A DNA stretch of 64,000 nucleotides, from assembly GCA_022813625.1 (NCBI GenBank), contig JAKLMB010000030.1, forward strand, positions 248,001 through 312,000, in the 5' to 3' direction. The position numbers and the translations under genes were made by a program. Each line of letters opens with the position of its first letter. Within the stretch, counting starts at the first letter, position 1. A model generated the notes under the pieces. That model saw only the letters and a list, made by a program, of their open reading frames with translations. It was not told the origin of the DNA and made no database searches. Shown here piece after piece: positions 12,382 to 23,937 of this stretch. Source of the DNA: Aaosphaeria pasadenensis (lineage: Eukaryota; Ascomycota; Dothideomycetes; Pleosporales).

Positions 12382-14169
12382 GGCAACTTTGCCCAGCCGT
12401 CACAACAAAAACGCATTTTCTTTTCTTGTAATGTCCCATGGCGAATTGCACATTTATTACTCATCATTCCCTTTGTTTTTTTTCTCCCCCTTTTTCTCAC
12501 ATAGAAAGGGAAAGAAGTATCATAGCAGCAGCAACTCTTACTCCTGCCCGTCCGTCTGTTCGTCCGTCTCGAGCCACACCACCGACCGACCTCAACCTTT
12601 TTCCATCTGTCTACACTCACACTCACAACCACACACCCACACACCAACCTCCTCTTTTTTTATATATCATATTACTCGAAGCGCGAAATGCATGATACCA
12701 ATTCCCCATTGGCGAACACTCACCCCAAGACGGACGGATTTTACGTAGTCGTGTTTTATCATAATTGTTCCTCTCTGTCCTTGTCTCTCCTTTCTTCTTT
12801 TTTCTTCTGTTTTAGGACCGACCTTAATTAAAAGAAAATTCAAATCATTCGAATTGTATAAGATAACGAGCATTTGTGTCATCCTCATCACTAACTGTCT
12901 CTCTTCGTGTGTGTTTTCCCTCGCTCTGACAGTATATTTGTAGGGATACGACGTGTAACAACCTACTTAATGTATACTTACGCATATGCATGAGGTCAGA
13001 CGCCTATACTGCTCTGCTCTGCCCCTTTCCCTCGACGAGAATCTGTACCACACCCATCTTTCTATTCTACTTTCGGGTTTTTTGCCTTCGTTGCTACTAG
13101 CTGCTGCGCCTTGGGAGGGGGTGTTTAGGGAGTAATGAATAATATCCACATACGTTTTTTTTTTGTGCGTTGGTGGCGCGTTTAATACCTCTAGAAGATG
13201 CTTTGTGGAATTGTTGTGTTTGAGTGCCCAGGGAAGGATAGACAGTCATCGTGTAGAGCATGAAATACCATCACCGCACTGCATACGAGGCTGGAGGGAT
13301 GTCTGGCCTTTTTCTTTGGTCTGTCTGTCTGTTTTTCGGGCAGCGGGCTTCACTTGGTTCGGCGACGATGGATGGGGACTCGAAGACTGTCTGCTGTGAC
13401 TATGTAAGATGTGTATGTGGGTTGGTAAGGAGGAGGATAGGGGATGTGATACATCATCAATATGTTCCCTTGTTTCTTCCCTTGGGGGGAGAGAGATTAG
13501 GGCGTAGTGTGAGTATGATTGTACGTGATAGTCCGTAGCTTAGTTTCATGTATGTGTATGCGTACCTTTTCATTTTATTTAATCCATTTATTTTTCAATT
13601 GCTTCAATTGCCATTAGAATTTGCTTAGTGAAACAAAAGAAATAATGACTTTGATGTGGGTGTTGGGGGACTTTTGTTTTGTTTTGTCGTAATGGATATA
13701 TGTAACTACGAACAGTGGTTATCAATATAAAATTTTAAAAAATATTTTGTCCAAGAGTTTCAATATACGAAAGGAATTCCTATGTTTTAAAACCTCCAAA
13801 TCTTGGAATTACTGCTTTCAGACCTTTCAGTTCATTTTTTTTCTTAGGTTTTCTCTTCTCAATTCGTGAGGGAGGGAGTTTGGAGTGTTGAGTATCAACT
13901 TCAGTGAGATAGATCACTTCCCCGGCATGTTCAACACAGCACAACATGAACATCATAGCCACCACAAGACAATAAGAAGAAGTATGATAATAATAACCCC
14001 CACCATATTTTTCCGGCAGGGTATTGAATAAAAATAGTTATTTGTATGTACATGAAGTATAAAATTATAGCGATCTTTTCGTCAGTCCGTCACTCGACCG
14101 ACTGACTATATACAGTAGATCTTTCTCTCTCTTTCTCTCTCCGCCAACGCCAACGACGACGCGACGAAC
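12382..14169. other. Intergenic region between the PIP kinase and pectin lyase
   Basis: About 1.8 kb separating two convergent genes, holding both 3' UTRs. There are pyrimidine-rich stretches (about 12480-12660) and AT-rich stretches (about 13550-13760 and 13980-14070). No coding gene is supported. Confidence 0.55.
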
Positions 14170-15403
14170 TTAGATCTTCCCAACACCAGCGGTGCTAGCA
14201 ACGCTCGTGCTAGCCGCGCCCGCCTTCGCAATCGTCTTACCCTTAAAGTTCGACAAGAACCCGGTATCAGTACCGCCAAGCGCGCCACTGCTTCCGAACG
14301 AGTTGAGCACGCAGGCATGGCCGAGGTTAGCAGAGCATACGGCGTTGGCGCCAGTGGAAGGGGACCCGAAGAACTGGCCCTTGTTCTCGAGGAGAGGCGT
14401 CTTGACGTTCTGGAAGACGTTGCCCTCGGCGACGACCTTGCCGCCGGCGGCGCCGTTGTCGAAGGCGTGGCCCGTGTTGTCGTGGAAGTAGTTGTTGACC
14501 GCGTGGACGAGCGTGTTGCCGCCGATCTTGGGGCTGCGGCCGGAGGTGTGGTGGATGTAGTTGCCCTTCATGGTGACGAGGTCGGAGGAGCCGGTGAGGT
14601 AGATGCCCCAGTAGTGGCGGCCGTCGCAGGTGGCCGACCACTTGGTGTTGCCGTCGAACTCGTTGTTGGAGAGCGTGACGCGGTTGGAGGCGCCGTTGCC
14701 GAGGACGAACATTTGGCGGCCGATCAGGGAGAACTTGCAGTGGTCTGTGGCAGTGTTAGGATGGCGCTTTGTGAGGTTGTTGAAGGGGGGATTGGATAGG
14801 GGAAAGGGGATACGTACCGACCCAGACGAGGTCAGAGCCGTCGACGGCGATGGCATCACCACCCCAGATGTACTGAGGGTTGAGCTCGGTGATGTGGATG
14901 TTCTGGATGATGACGTTCTTCGCGCCGTTGGCGATGCGGAGGCCCTTTCCGCGGATGACGCCCTTGGCTCCCACGCCGATGAGAGACTTGTTGGATCCGA
15001 CGAGGAGACCAGCGACACCGGCAGTGTCGTAGGTGACGTCGATGGTCTTGACGCCGGCGCCAGCGTTGCCGTTGGTGCACCAGCTGGCCTTGTTGATGGC
15101 GTCCTGGCCTCCGTTTCCGGGGCACTTGTTCGAGGCCGGCCGGCAGCCCTTCTCCTTGGTCGTTCCCTCGCTGCCCTTGAAGTTGAACTCCTTGTCGAGC
15201 ACGATGCAGCGGGCGGTGCTGTCAGCGAGCCACGACTTCAACTGGGCGATGCCGGACGGGATCTGGCATGCGGCGCTGCCTCCTCCGGTGACGCCCGTTG
15301 CGAATCCCTCGGGCTTTCCGATGACGGCGTAGGTTGCTCGCTGGCCCAGCACAGCGGCGTTGACAGAGATGGCGCTCCCGAGCGCGAGAATGGAGAACTT
15401 CAT
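14170..15403 (-). CDS. Secreted pectin lyase, polysaccharide lyase family 1
   Basis: Two exons on the minus strand (15403-14818 and 14744-14170, with a 73-bp intron) give 386 aa. It is predicted to cleave highly methylated pectin by beta-elimination outside the cell. The N-terminus MKFSILALGSAISVNAAVLG is a signal peptide with cleavage near residue 17-20. The parallel beta-helix core is readable as SNKSLIGVGAKGVIRGKGLR, IIQNIHITELNP, WGGDAIAVDGSDLVWVDH, then IGRQMFVLGNGASNRVT, NNEFDG, HYWGIYLTGSSDLVTMKGNY, HHTSGRSPKIGGN and HAFDNGAAGGKVVAEGNVF. These match fungal pectin lyases (PelA/PelB type) better than calcium-dependent pectate lyases. The C-terminus is Ala/Ser-rich. The large open frame on the opposite strand is a shadow of its biased codons. 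It implies a plant-associated or saprotrophic life. Confidence 0.93.
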
Positions 15404-16863
15404 GTTGTTGTTGTGTTAAGAAACGAATGGATGCTCAGTGAGCCAGTGTTTGAAACGAATGAAAGAGTGAATGAACGATTGGAAGAGAATCTTGGAAAAC
15501 AAAATCCATTGTGCTCAGCGGACAGGAGGTTTTATGTCTGCCAATTCTAGACTAAGCATACATGCCTGTCCACGATGATTCTACATTACCATGATTACTA
15601 GCATACCCGCAGTAATTATGTCGCGGTGATAAAGTACAGAGCTAGGATCTAGCTGCCGCCGGTGGGTGTTTGGGAATTCATTTAGTCTACCGGGCGAGGA
15701 ACAGAAGCGGTTACGCCCCGAGATGCTTGTCTCATGTCACAGGGCACTCGAGCAATTCCAGAACGGCCTAGGAAGCTTTTGTTGCTTGCTTGTTTGTTTT
15801 GCTTGTCAGGCTGGCCCGCGGAAACATGAGCAAACATCCCATCCCAGCTTTCAGGCGACCCAGACGCCGCGGTGGCGTGGGAAATGAGGCGTTCATGCGA
15901 ATGAGCTATTAGGTCTTTGGGATACATGTCCGTATTCGGTCCGCGCCTTTTGACAGTTCGTTCGGCAATCTGTGTGCCGTTTAGTCCATTGTTCTTGATT
16001 GTAGAGTTGTTTCATACCGTAGTTTTTGGTCGAATGTTCCCAGGTGGAATCTGCTTCCCCTGGATCAGATGGATGGAAGTCGGCAAATAGGGCTGAAGCT
16101 ACCACCACCACACCTTGCATGACACGATCAAGAACAAAGCTCAAGGACATTCAGTCCAATACAAACCCCGTCCCGGTACACACGTGTCCTACTATAACCA
16201 AAACCATTAAACATGCATAGTTAATACACATTGTTATTCCATGTGCCGCCCATGCAATTTCACCAAATCCTCAAATTCCCAATTGCAGAGTGAGTCCAGA
16301 CGTTGTTAGGTCAGGTAGCCAATCCGGAACATCAGACCCCGATCCTGGGCCCACGTTCCCGCTCGGAGAAATTACAACAGTAATCAAAGGCACACCCAAG
16401 ATAAAACAGATCCCCTATCCTAGTATCCCTTAATGATCCGCCAATGGCATGGTCGGGCGGATGTTCGTGGCCGGAAGCTTATACGTATACGAATACGCTG
16501 GAAGGGAGTGGGTTGTAGTTGGTATAAAGCTGGTGAGTGTGCATAGTTGGTATGTCTGGCTCCATACACAGTAGATGTGGTTGTTTACGTGACGTGTGTG
16601 ATGCGATGTAAGTTCATAACGAGAGCGGCTTATCGTGAGTACAATTACATATATCTAGAAGTCTTGAGGTTGTATGCTCCGTATGAACGTACTTCTAATC
16701 TTGAAGATCCTCTTCACGATAACCAAGTATAACTAAATACTCTACAATGCAATCATGTTTCCGTAGTAGTCCATCCATATTCGTACAACATGTTTCCAAC
16801 GCATCCTCCCAAAAAAGACCATAATCATACAAGACGAAACGGAAGTCCCGTCGTCGTGAATCA
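15404..16863. other. Pectin lyase promoter and intergenic region
   Basis: About 1.5 kb between the pectin lyase start and the 3' end of the LETM1-like gene. It holds the lyase promoter. No gene, tRNA or clear repeat is seen. Confidence 0.55.
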
Positions 16864-18087
16864 TCATCTCTTACCCGCAGCATACCACTCCGCCAATCCC
16901 TTCCTCAACTCCCCCTCGTTCTTCTTCAAAACATCCACACCCCTCTCTACGCAAGCCCGTAGCACCTCCTCCTTCCCCAATCCCTGCCACCCGCCGTCCC
17001 TCTCGATCAACCCGTCGTCCTTCTTTAGATACGCCAATTTCCTTCCCACGCTCCAGCGCAGCAGCGGCTTAGGCGGAGTGACGTACAACCAGTCCCACAC
17101 CCTCGAATGCGTGTCCAACCTCGCCGAGATCCCCAGCAAAGTGTACAGATCCAACCTATCCACATCCTCCAACTTGACCGCCCTCGGCGCCACCATCGTA
17201 CCCGTCGCCTGCCCACTGCCCGCCCGTCGATCAGCCTGCACAAGCCTCGCGGCATCGACGCCGAGCCTCCGCAACCGCTCCCTCCTCTTCTCCTCCGCCT
17301 TCCTCATATCCCGCTCCACCTGCTTTGGAATCCTGCACGGCTCGGGGATCAGCGGCGTGATGTACAGCGCAAGCAGGGGCAGCCACTCTCCGAACAGGAG
17401 CACGAGCGTCGCGAAGGCCGGGAGCCGCAGCATGTCCTTCCTGCTGCGGCGGACGGTCTGCCATTCCGCGCGCGTGAGCACTGAGCTGGCGTCCTGCTGC
17501 GCGGAGGCGGATTTCTGCCGTAGCGCTTTGGCGATGCGCGCGGAGACGCGGACGTGCTTGATGCCCGTCTTGTAGAATTGGATGTAGGCGCGGCCGCAGG
17601 CGAGGAGGTAGCTTGGGTAGGATTGGGAGGAGGATCGCGTGGGCAGGTCGATGGGCGGGGCATAGGTTTCATGCGGTGGGTTGAGTTTGGGGTTCCATTG
17701 GGCGCGCGGGGTGAGGTTCTGGGTGGGTTTCTTCGCTGGGACGGTGGTGGAGGTTGCGGTGGAGGTGGAGGCGTGGCGGAGGGTGTTGTAGTTAGAGCTG
17801 GAGCGAGGGACTGAGGACGGATTCCGGGGGTTTGTTGGCCATTGGCGGCAGTGGAGTGCGGAGAGCACGGCTGGCGATGAGATGTTGAAAGGGGGTCTTT
17901 GGGTGTGGGGAAGAATCGGATGGGATTTTGAGTATCGTGTTGATGAAGATATCAACCTTGACATTGGCCGTGGCTTCATTGTGTATGAGATGAGTTGGGT
18001 GGAGTAGGAGGAAGAGGAGGGGAGGGTGAATGATATGCTACGTATGACGGACGGACGAAAGTGAGATACGCGAGAAATAATTTCCAA
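16864..18087 (-). CDS. LETM1-domain-like mitochondrial membrane protein
   Basis: Single exon of 407 aa. The N-terminus is rich in Ser, Arg and hydrophobic residues with few acids, as in a mitochondrial presequence; a start at the internal Met of MKPRPMSRLIS (residue 37) would serve equally well. After a Pro-rich linker comes YIQFYKTGIKHVRVSARIAK, then RRSRKDMLRLPAFATLVLLF and GEWLPLLALYITPLIP (about residues 212-247). The basic RRSRKD followed by one hydrophobic segment ending in a proline-rich turn is the hallmark of the LETM1 ribosome-binding region. LETM1 proteins (yeast Mdm38/Ylh47) act in the inner membrane in K+/H+ exchange and ribosome tethering. This one is shorter and lacks EF-hands, so it is a LETM1-like paralogue, not the main exchanger. 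The basic, charged C-terminal 150 residues are family-typical. Confidence 0.72.
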   Translation of the reverse strand: MEIISRVSHFRPSVIRSISFTLPSSSSYSTQLISYTMKPRPMSRLISSSTRYSKSHPILPHTQRPPFNISSPAVLSALHCRQWPTNPRNPSSVPRSSSNYNTLRHASTSTATSTTVPAKKPTQNLTPRAQWNPKLNPPHETYAPPIDLPTRSSSQSYPSYLLACGRAYIQFYKTGIKHVRVSARIAKALRQKSASAQQDASSVLTRAEWQTVRRSRKDMLRLPAFATLVLLFGEWLPLLALYITPLIPEPCRIPKQVERDMRKAEEKRRERLRRLGVDAARLVQADRRAGSGQATGTMVAPRAVKLEDVDRLDLYTLLGISARLDTHSRVWDWLYVTPPKPLLRWSVGRKLAYLKKDDGLIERDGGWQGLGKEEVLRACVERGVDVLKKNEGELRKGLAEWYAAGKR

Positions 18088-18598
18088 TGTCGATCTATTA
18101 TATCCACGATGTCATCGGACACCGTGGAGCGCGTTTCGGTACGCTAACCCGGAAACGGTAGCAACATGACATTTCTCGCAGCAGAAAGTCAACCCTCTAG
18201 AGAGTCCATGGCGAAGGTTAATAATTACGATCAACAGAATTTCTTCATTTGGTTCCAAACATTCTCCAAGTTCTAATCTCTAGTGCGCAAGAAGAAGACA
18301 TCAACTCCTATAACGCATTATCGATGTCAATTCCCATGTACCTACACAGGGAAGCGAGGCCCATAACGCTCTTATGCTACTGTCCATCCATGTGCTCAAC
18401 AAACCAAACGCCTCGCCAAAGGTACGGGAAGAATTTCTGAAACAAGTCGACTAAAACAAACAAATGGGGTAAGAGTGGCGTAACAACAAATATTTCAAAC
18501 ACGCCCTGATGCACGCATATCATCCATCTACCATACTCCTACGGGTGATAGAAGCCATAAAGGAAAAAAGGAGATCACTGCCAGAGCTCCTAGACAGC
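18088..18598. other. Promoter region of the LETM1-like gene
   Basis: About 510 bp between two minus-strand genes. It contains the LETM1-like promoter and the Nab3 3' UTR. No further feature is seen. Confidence 0.5.
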
Positions 18599-21280
18599 TC
18601 ATCGCTGGTACTTTGCTAACTGCGCCATCAGCTCGTTCATATCGGGCTGTCCCTGTGCATTGGGACCAGGTTGAGCATCCTGCGGACGAGGTGCACCCTG
18701 TTGTGCAAATGCAGCATTGGAGAAGGCTTGTGCAAAAGATGTTGGAGTGGGCTGCGCACTTGGTGTGTACGACTGCCCCTGCACGGGCGTGGTGATGGAT
18801 CCGAGCAGGCGTGCGAGTTCTGGAGTAATGCCAGCAACTGGCGACTGGGCTACTTGCCCTTGTCCAGCGGCATTGTTGGAGACCGCTCCAAGTAATTGCG
18901 AGAGACTCGAAAGAGCAGCATTGACGTTTTGCCCTCCAGGAAAGTGTGGAGCAGGGGGGTTATTCAAATAGTTCGGAAGGGCTGGGGGTGGTTGTCCATA
19001 ACTCTGCCCATAGGGCGCTGGCGGCGGCGCCTGAACAGCCTGAGCGGCAGTTCTTTTCGAATTTGCAACAAGGGCACTGGCCGTGTCAGGATCGAGATCG
19101 GCATATTCTAGTCAACAGTCAGCATTTCCGTTCTGAGCGAAGTTTGGGTTTCAATCCTCAACATCCTGTAACGCCAGGATGATGTGGATTCACATACCAA
19201 GGAACTGAACACTGCCAGAGCCGCCCCTCCGATCAAAGATTTGAATGTTAATCTTGCCTTTGGTCATGGCAGATGTATCGAGTTTGACAATCGCTAGGAC
19301 ACCTTCTATGATTTGTCTTCGTACAACAGCTGCTTCAGACAAGCGAGGGCTCAAAATGAGAACGTCGATACGGAGACTCTGTTTCCTAAAAGCATCTTCA
19401 ACCCAGCGAATGAAGTCGCTGAAGATCATCAGTTAGCAAACAAAACATCAGGACAACAAGAACCAGCGGGAGGTGGTAGCCTGTCCTTGTGAATGAGTAG
19501 GACTTACCGATGCAGTCCTTCGTTGACGACCAGGACTTGAACATCTGGGACTTGCTGAGGGTCTCGATGGGGGAGGGGAAGATCATCGTCGTAGTTACGT
19601 CGAGGAGACGGACTCCTGTATCGTCGTGCCGACCTCGATCGGCTTCTCCTCCGACCATCGTATCGTTCCCGGCTCCTGTCACGACTTCTTATGCCTCGAC
19701 CACGCGCCGGTGAAGGTGATCTTCCGTGACGGTAATCGTCGCGGAATCGCCTGTTGTCGCGATCGCGCGGCGATAAAGGGTTCTGACCGCTGCTGTATCG
19801 ATCTACGTTTCGGGGTTGACCGTTGTTGCCTCCTCCCCTGGAGTAATCAGGCGATCGAGACCGTCGGCGAGCACCCTGATTCCTATCGCTGTTTTGAGCA
19901 TCGGCCTTCTTGGTATTGCGCTGAGGTTTCGAAATTTCGAGATCTGAAAGACGTTAGATCCGCCCACGCAATAGGCAGAAACTCATAAGGGAACTTACGC
20001 ATTTTCCTGCCACGAATGGCTTGACCCTGTTCCGCTTGCAATGCCCGATGACATGAACTAGACTCCAAGAACTGAACAAATCCATATGCTTGCTTTATTG
20101 AGATTTGCGCGAGCGAACCGTGCTTGTAAAATCGGTGGAAGATATCGCGCTTGGTGACCTTTTCAGTGGGGAGATTGCCTGTAAACATTAGTTATTATCT
20201 TTGATACAAGGTTTCGCCAAAGTCATGCTGGTAGAACGTACCTATGAAAAGACGGGATCCGTTCGGAAATTGATCCCACTGCCCATCCGTGACATATTTC
20301 CTCTCACTGTTCAAGAAATCCTCATAAAGCTTGTTTATCTCCGGCGGCCAACGGCTGTCTTCGTCTCCAGCCTTCTCCTCTCCAGCGTTATTATCCACCG
20401 ACTGTCGACCGTATCCAGGCGTGCTGGGACTAAGCCTTGAAGCTGCATGGGGTTCAGTACTAGCCCGAACGTCCAATGGCTGCAATTGACCAGCAGCTGG
20501 TTTCTGAGAATGGGGGTGGAATGATCTTATGTCTTGACTCGCATTGTCCTGTGCGGGAGGTCGGGGAGGGAGGTTTGCGCCGGCAGGTATTGTGGAAACG
20601 GGCGGCTGACCCTGGGTTGGGGAGGGTATAGGGTTATGAGGAGGAGCAGTGGCATTGTTGTTCGCCGCCGCAGCTGCAGCCGCCGCGTTCCAAGAGTCTA
20701 ACAAGCCCTGGTAGTTTGCACCACCTGGGAAAGGCAAGACCGCGGGAGGCTGCGTAGCATTTTGGAGGGCTGCATAAGAGTTCAGATCATGAGTTTGAGG
20801 GTATGCAGGCCGGTTGTCTTGGACAGACGCAGGGGTGGCTTCATTAAAGGAAGATGTTGGAGCTTGAGCTTGAGCTTGATTCTGGCTGTGTGAGAAATTG
20901 TGGATTGAAGTATCTTGAGCTTGCGACCCGTGTCCGCTACCGTACTGCGTCGCAGTAGCCTGTCCCGCTGGAGCAGCCCCCAATCCGCTTTGTGCAGAGT
21001 TCTGATAGCCAGAGGGGATATGTTGTTCGGCGGCGTAGTAGGAGGAGGTTGATTGCGTGCTCGGCGATTGTGTTTGCTGCTGAGATTGTGACAGGTACGA
21101 CGCAACTTGGAACGAGGCTGGGGTGCCTAGATTGAGAGGTGGCTCATTGAACATGGGGTCCATCTGTTTTTCAAGAATGGGAATATTGGAAGGAGACGGA
21201 TAGTGAACGGGCTTCGGCGACTCGGGGGTAAGGGTCTTGCCGCGGATGTGTTCTGCTTCTTGTGGTGGACTGGATATCAT
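18599..21280 (-). CDS. NAB3: Nab3-type nuclear RNA-binding protein
   Basis: Five exons (21280-20242, 20178-19999, 19943-19508, 19418-19198, 19107-18599) give 794 aa, close to the 802 aa of yeast Nab3. In yeast, Nab3 works with Nrd1 and Sen1 to end transcription of short non-coding RNAs. Residues 1-340 are Gln/Ser/Pro/Ala-rich and disordered. A single RRM spans about 342-412, with RNP2 RLFIGNL and RNP1 AYGFVQF, the latter following the Nab3-like phrase IFHRFYKHGSLAQISIKQ. An RS/RD-rich linker follows (about 425-525). A folded alpha/beta segment at about 536-640 (PDVQVLVVNEG, FRKQSLRIDVLIL) resembles an anticodon-binding fold. The Pro/Gln-rich tail ends in MNELMAQLAKYQR, like the helix-forming end of Nab3. 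The first intron falls inside RNP2. Function is inferred from the RRM and architecture. Confidence 0.85.
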
Positions 21281-22854
21281 GTATGCTAGGCCAGAGCGCG
21301 CAGAGCCGCGCTTCTACAACAGCCACAGAGGGGAGAGGGTTGAGGGTTGCAACTCAAAGCATCAACGGCGCGCCGCCGGGCGACAACAGGATATAGAAGG
21401 GCGGGCTCAGACTGGTGCGATGGTGTTGGAGCTGTAGCTGGTGGTGTATGCTTGTGTGTAGGTAGGTCTAGCTGTGGTTTGGTCAAGGTGTTGTAGATAT
21501 CTGACTTGCGATCAAAGGGCGGGGTGGGGTACGCTTTGATGTGAGCAAGGTGATCAGTGCAGTGCAGTGCAGGGCAACAATTGTCCAGTCAAAAGGTACC
21601 GCGTACTAAGCAGCGGCAGAAGAGCATATGAAGATGATGATGGAGGGCTGAGGGAGGCGGGTACAGAACCAGCGATAAGGGAAGTATCAGCAGAGCAGAT
21701 TTGCATGTAATGGTAGTCGTCGGGTGTAGTATTGGAGAAATTGGTGGTGACGGAGGCGGAGGCTGTTGGTGATGACGGGATGATTGAAGGAAAGGGCTGG
21801 ATGATGGATTTGCGATGAATGTGCGATGAGGATAAGGAAAAAGAAGACGTCGAAGTTGTCGTTGACGTTGTTGAGTGGTGTGGAGGAGAGAGAGAGAGTC
21901 CTGGTGATGATGACGATGAAGAAGGAAAGGGAAGGAGAAGTCGAGAGTAGAGAGGTTGAGGCTGTAGAGAGAGAAAGAAGAAAAGTAGTGTAGGAAGGTA
22001 CGAGTAGGGTAGGGTAGGTAGGGTGGCGAGGTCGGATGAAAGTTTTGGTTTGGGTGCAACAACAACTTATTAGTTAATAGATTGTTATTGATGGGATGGG
22101 ATGGGATGGAAGGGAAGGAAGGAACGATTGGATCCAAGGGAAGGTGCACACGATTTCGGTCGTGACTCTTTTTGCGCGAAACCGAAAGGAAGTTTCCTCT
22201 TCCCTATTGTTACTGTTACCATCGAGCACCAACTACCAACTACCAACTACCTAGCCCTAGGAGGTACCCACGTACCGTACCTTAGTTATAGTTCCTTTTC
22301 CCTTCCAAGACAAAGCGTAGTCGAAGTCGGGGACAGATGAATAATTGGGGCTCCATAAACTAGGTGTAAAGAAAGATGTAATGTACTCGGACTCGAAGAA
22401 TGAATAGATCACGGGTACGTACCTCGAGGAAGGGACAATGGTGGCTTGCAGATTTTCCCTTCAGAGCTTCAATGAAGTAGATGACTAAGCCCCACTTATT
22501 TGTTTGTCTAGAAACCTTTCCCCTAGGTAGTCTTCTTGTCTTGGCCGAATTCTGCACCATCCATTCTTACATAGGTAATGTGTATGTGTACTATGTAGTG
22601 TTACACGTATCAGAACAATAGATGATGCCCTTGTTCTCTTCGCATGATGATCCGTTCCTTTTAGTCCTTACTGAGTAAGTCTATTAGACACAGTGGGGTT
22701 CTTTGATCCAGCTAGAAATTGCTCGCCCTGGACCCTTTGAGTACCATACCATACCTACATACTACCGCCTTGTTCCTATTCTTCCCTGTCACTTCGCTGT
22801 TCCACTTGTTCCACATGTTCAGCAGCATTGTTGCATCACTCTGACAATATCGTG
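21281..22854. other. Divergent promoter region between Nab3 and the GGQ protein
   Basis: About 1.6 kb. On the minus strand, 21590-22150 is strongly CT-rich and probably the leader and promoter of Nab3. A 186-codon open frame there is only low-complexity Pro/Ser/Leu/His and is not called. The ATGGG repeats near 22090-22110 are simple sequence. Confidence 0.5.
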
Positions 22855-23779
22855 ATGAATTTGCACACACTTTTCTCTTTCCCGTTACCTCCCAAGCCCC
22901 TATCCTCTCGTCTTCTCCATCTTCGGGACTTCTCTCGGATATCCCCCACCGTCCTGAGTAATAGGAGCAGACCAAACCCTCATACCACCACTAATCGCTC
23001 TTCGTATAGCAGCAGCACGAGCTCCGCAAGACCCTCTGACCACGAGATCCAGACCGCGCGGGAATGGCTGGAAAAGCTGCATACAAATACCATTCCGAAA
23101 TCAGTTGGCTCCATAAGCTTTAGTCGAGCGTCAGGGCCAGGGGGTCAGAACGTAAATAAGTAAGTCCAACAAGTCATGCCCACGAAAAATAATGCCGAGA
23201 CCGCCCGCACTACTCGTACTTTTTGTACCGTTTAGGTAATTAGCTAGTTCCCTTGGTGCGTGTCGCGTCATTGGTAAAGACGTGTATTGTGTTGTGCGGT
23301 GCTATGCTGTGCTTTTTCAACTGCGAGCCGTTCCGATTTGATCAGATTAATCGTTCTCTAATCCACCACTACAGAACCGAATCTAAAGCTACCCTCAAAG
23401 TCCCCTTGGAGGCTCTACTGAAACATGTCCCCTCCGCACTCCATTCCGAGATCAGGTCCTGCCGGTATTATGCTAAACGGACCGATGCCTTGATCTTCCA
23501 AGCAGACGAGAGTCGCAAACTATACGACAACCTCGATAGCTGTTATGCAAAACTCCACCAGGTGGTGCTCGATGCGGGGAAATCCGTTGTACCGGGTGAG
23601 ACATCTGCTGAACAGAAAAAACATGTCAAGAGCTTGTATGCATTGCCCCATACAAGTCTATGCTTCCCGCCAAGACTAATAGGACTACCAGACAAAAGGC
23701 CGACAATGAACGGAGGTTGAAGGGAAAGAAGCAGCATAGTTCGAAGAAGAGCTCGAGAAGAAGTCGAGGGGATGACTGA
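22855..23779 (+). CDS. Mitochondrial GGQ release-factor-like protein (Pth4/ICT1 class)
   Basis: Three exons (22855-23159, 23375-23635, 23692-23779) give 217 aa. The protein is predicted to hydrolyse peptidyl-tRNA on stalled mitochondrial ribosomes. The N-terminus MNLHTLFSFPLPPKPLSSRL is a likely presequence. The catalytic domain carries SFSRASGPGGQNVNK at the end of exon 1, with the GGQ tripeptide universal in class I release factors, followed directly by TESKATLKVPL, which is the family's next strand. There is no codon-recognition domain, so it is a rescue factor of the ICT1/yeast Pth4 group, not a true release factor. The tail KKQHSSKKSSRRSRGDD is basic, as needed for ribosome binding. The gene is convergent with Utp6, with 158 bp between the stops. 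The first intron (215 bp) is long for this region. Confidence 0.88.
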
Positions 23780-23937
23780 ATCTCGATTGACGGCGATTCG
23801 AATGAAAATTCGTAGCATAACTTCGCCCAGATGTAGGTCCTGCCGCATCGAAGAACTTGATAATGGTATGTAGTCTTCCTTGACGCCGCTGTCAACGAAT
23901 CATTCAGTCGGCACAAAACTCAATGCCCTGAAAGAAA

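Noticed and set aside
14630..15550. 306-codon open frame on the plus strand opposite the pectin lyase
   Set aside because: It is the mirror of strongly C-biased codons of the lyase; its Val/Asp/Gly-rich protein has no domain and the other strand has a complete PL1 enzyme.
21589..22149. 186-codon minus-strand frame upstream of Nab3
   Set aside because: Pure low-complexity Pro/Ser/His/Leu from a CT-rich promoter or leader.
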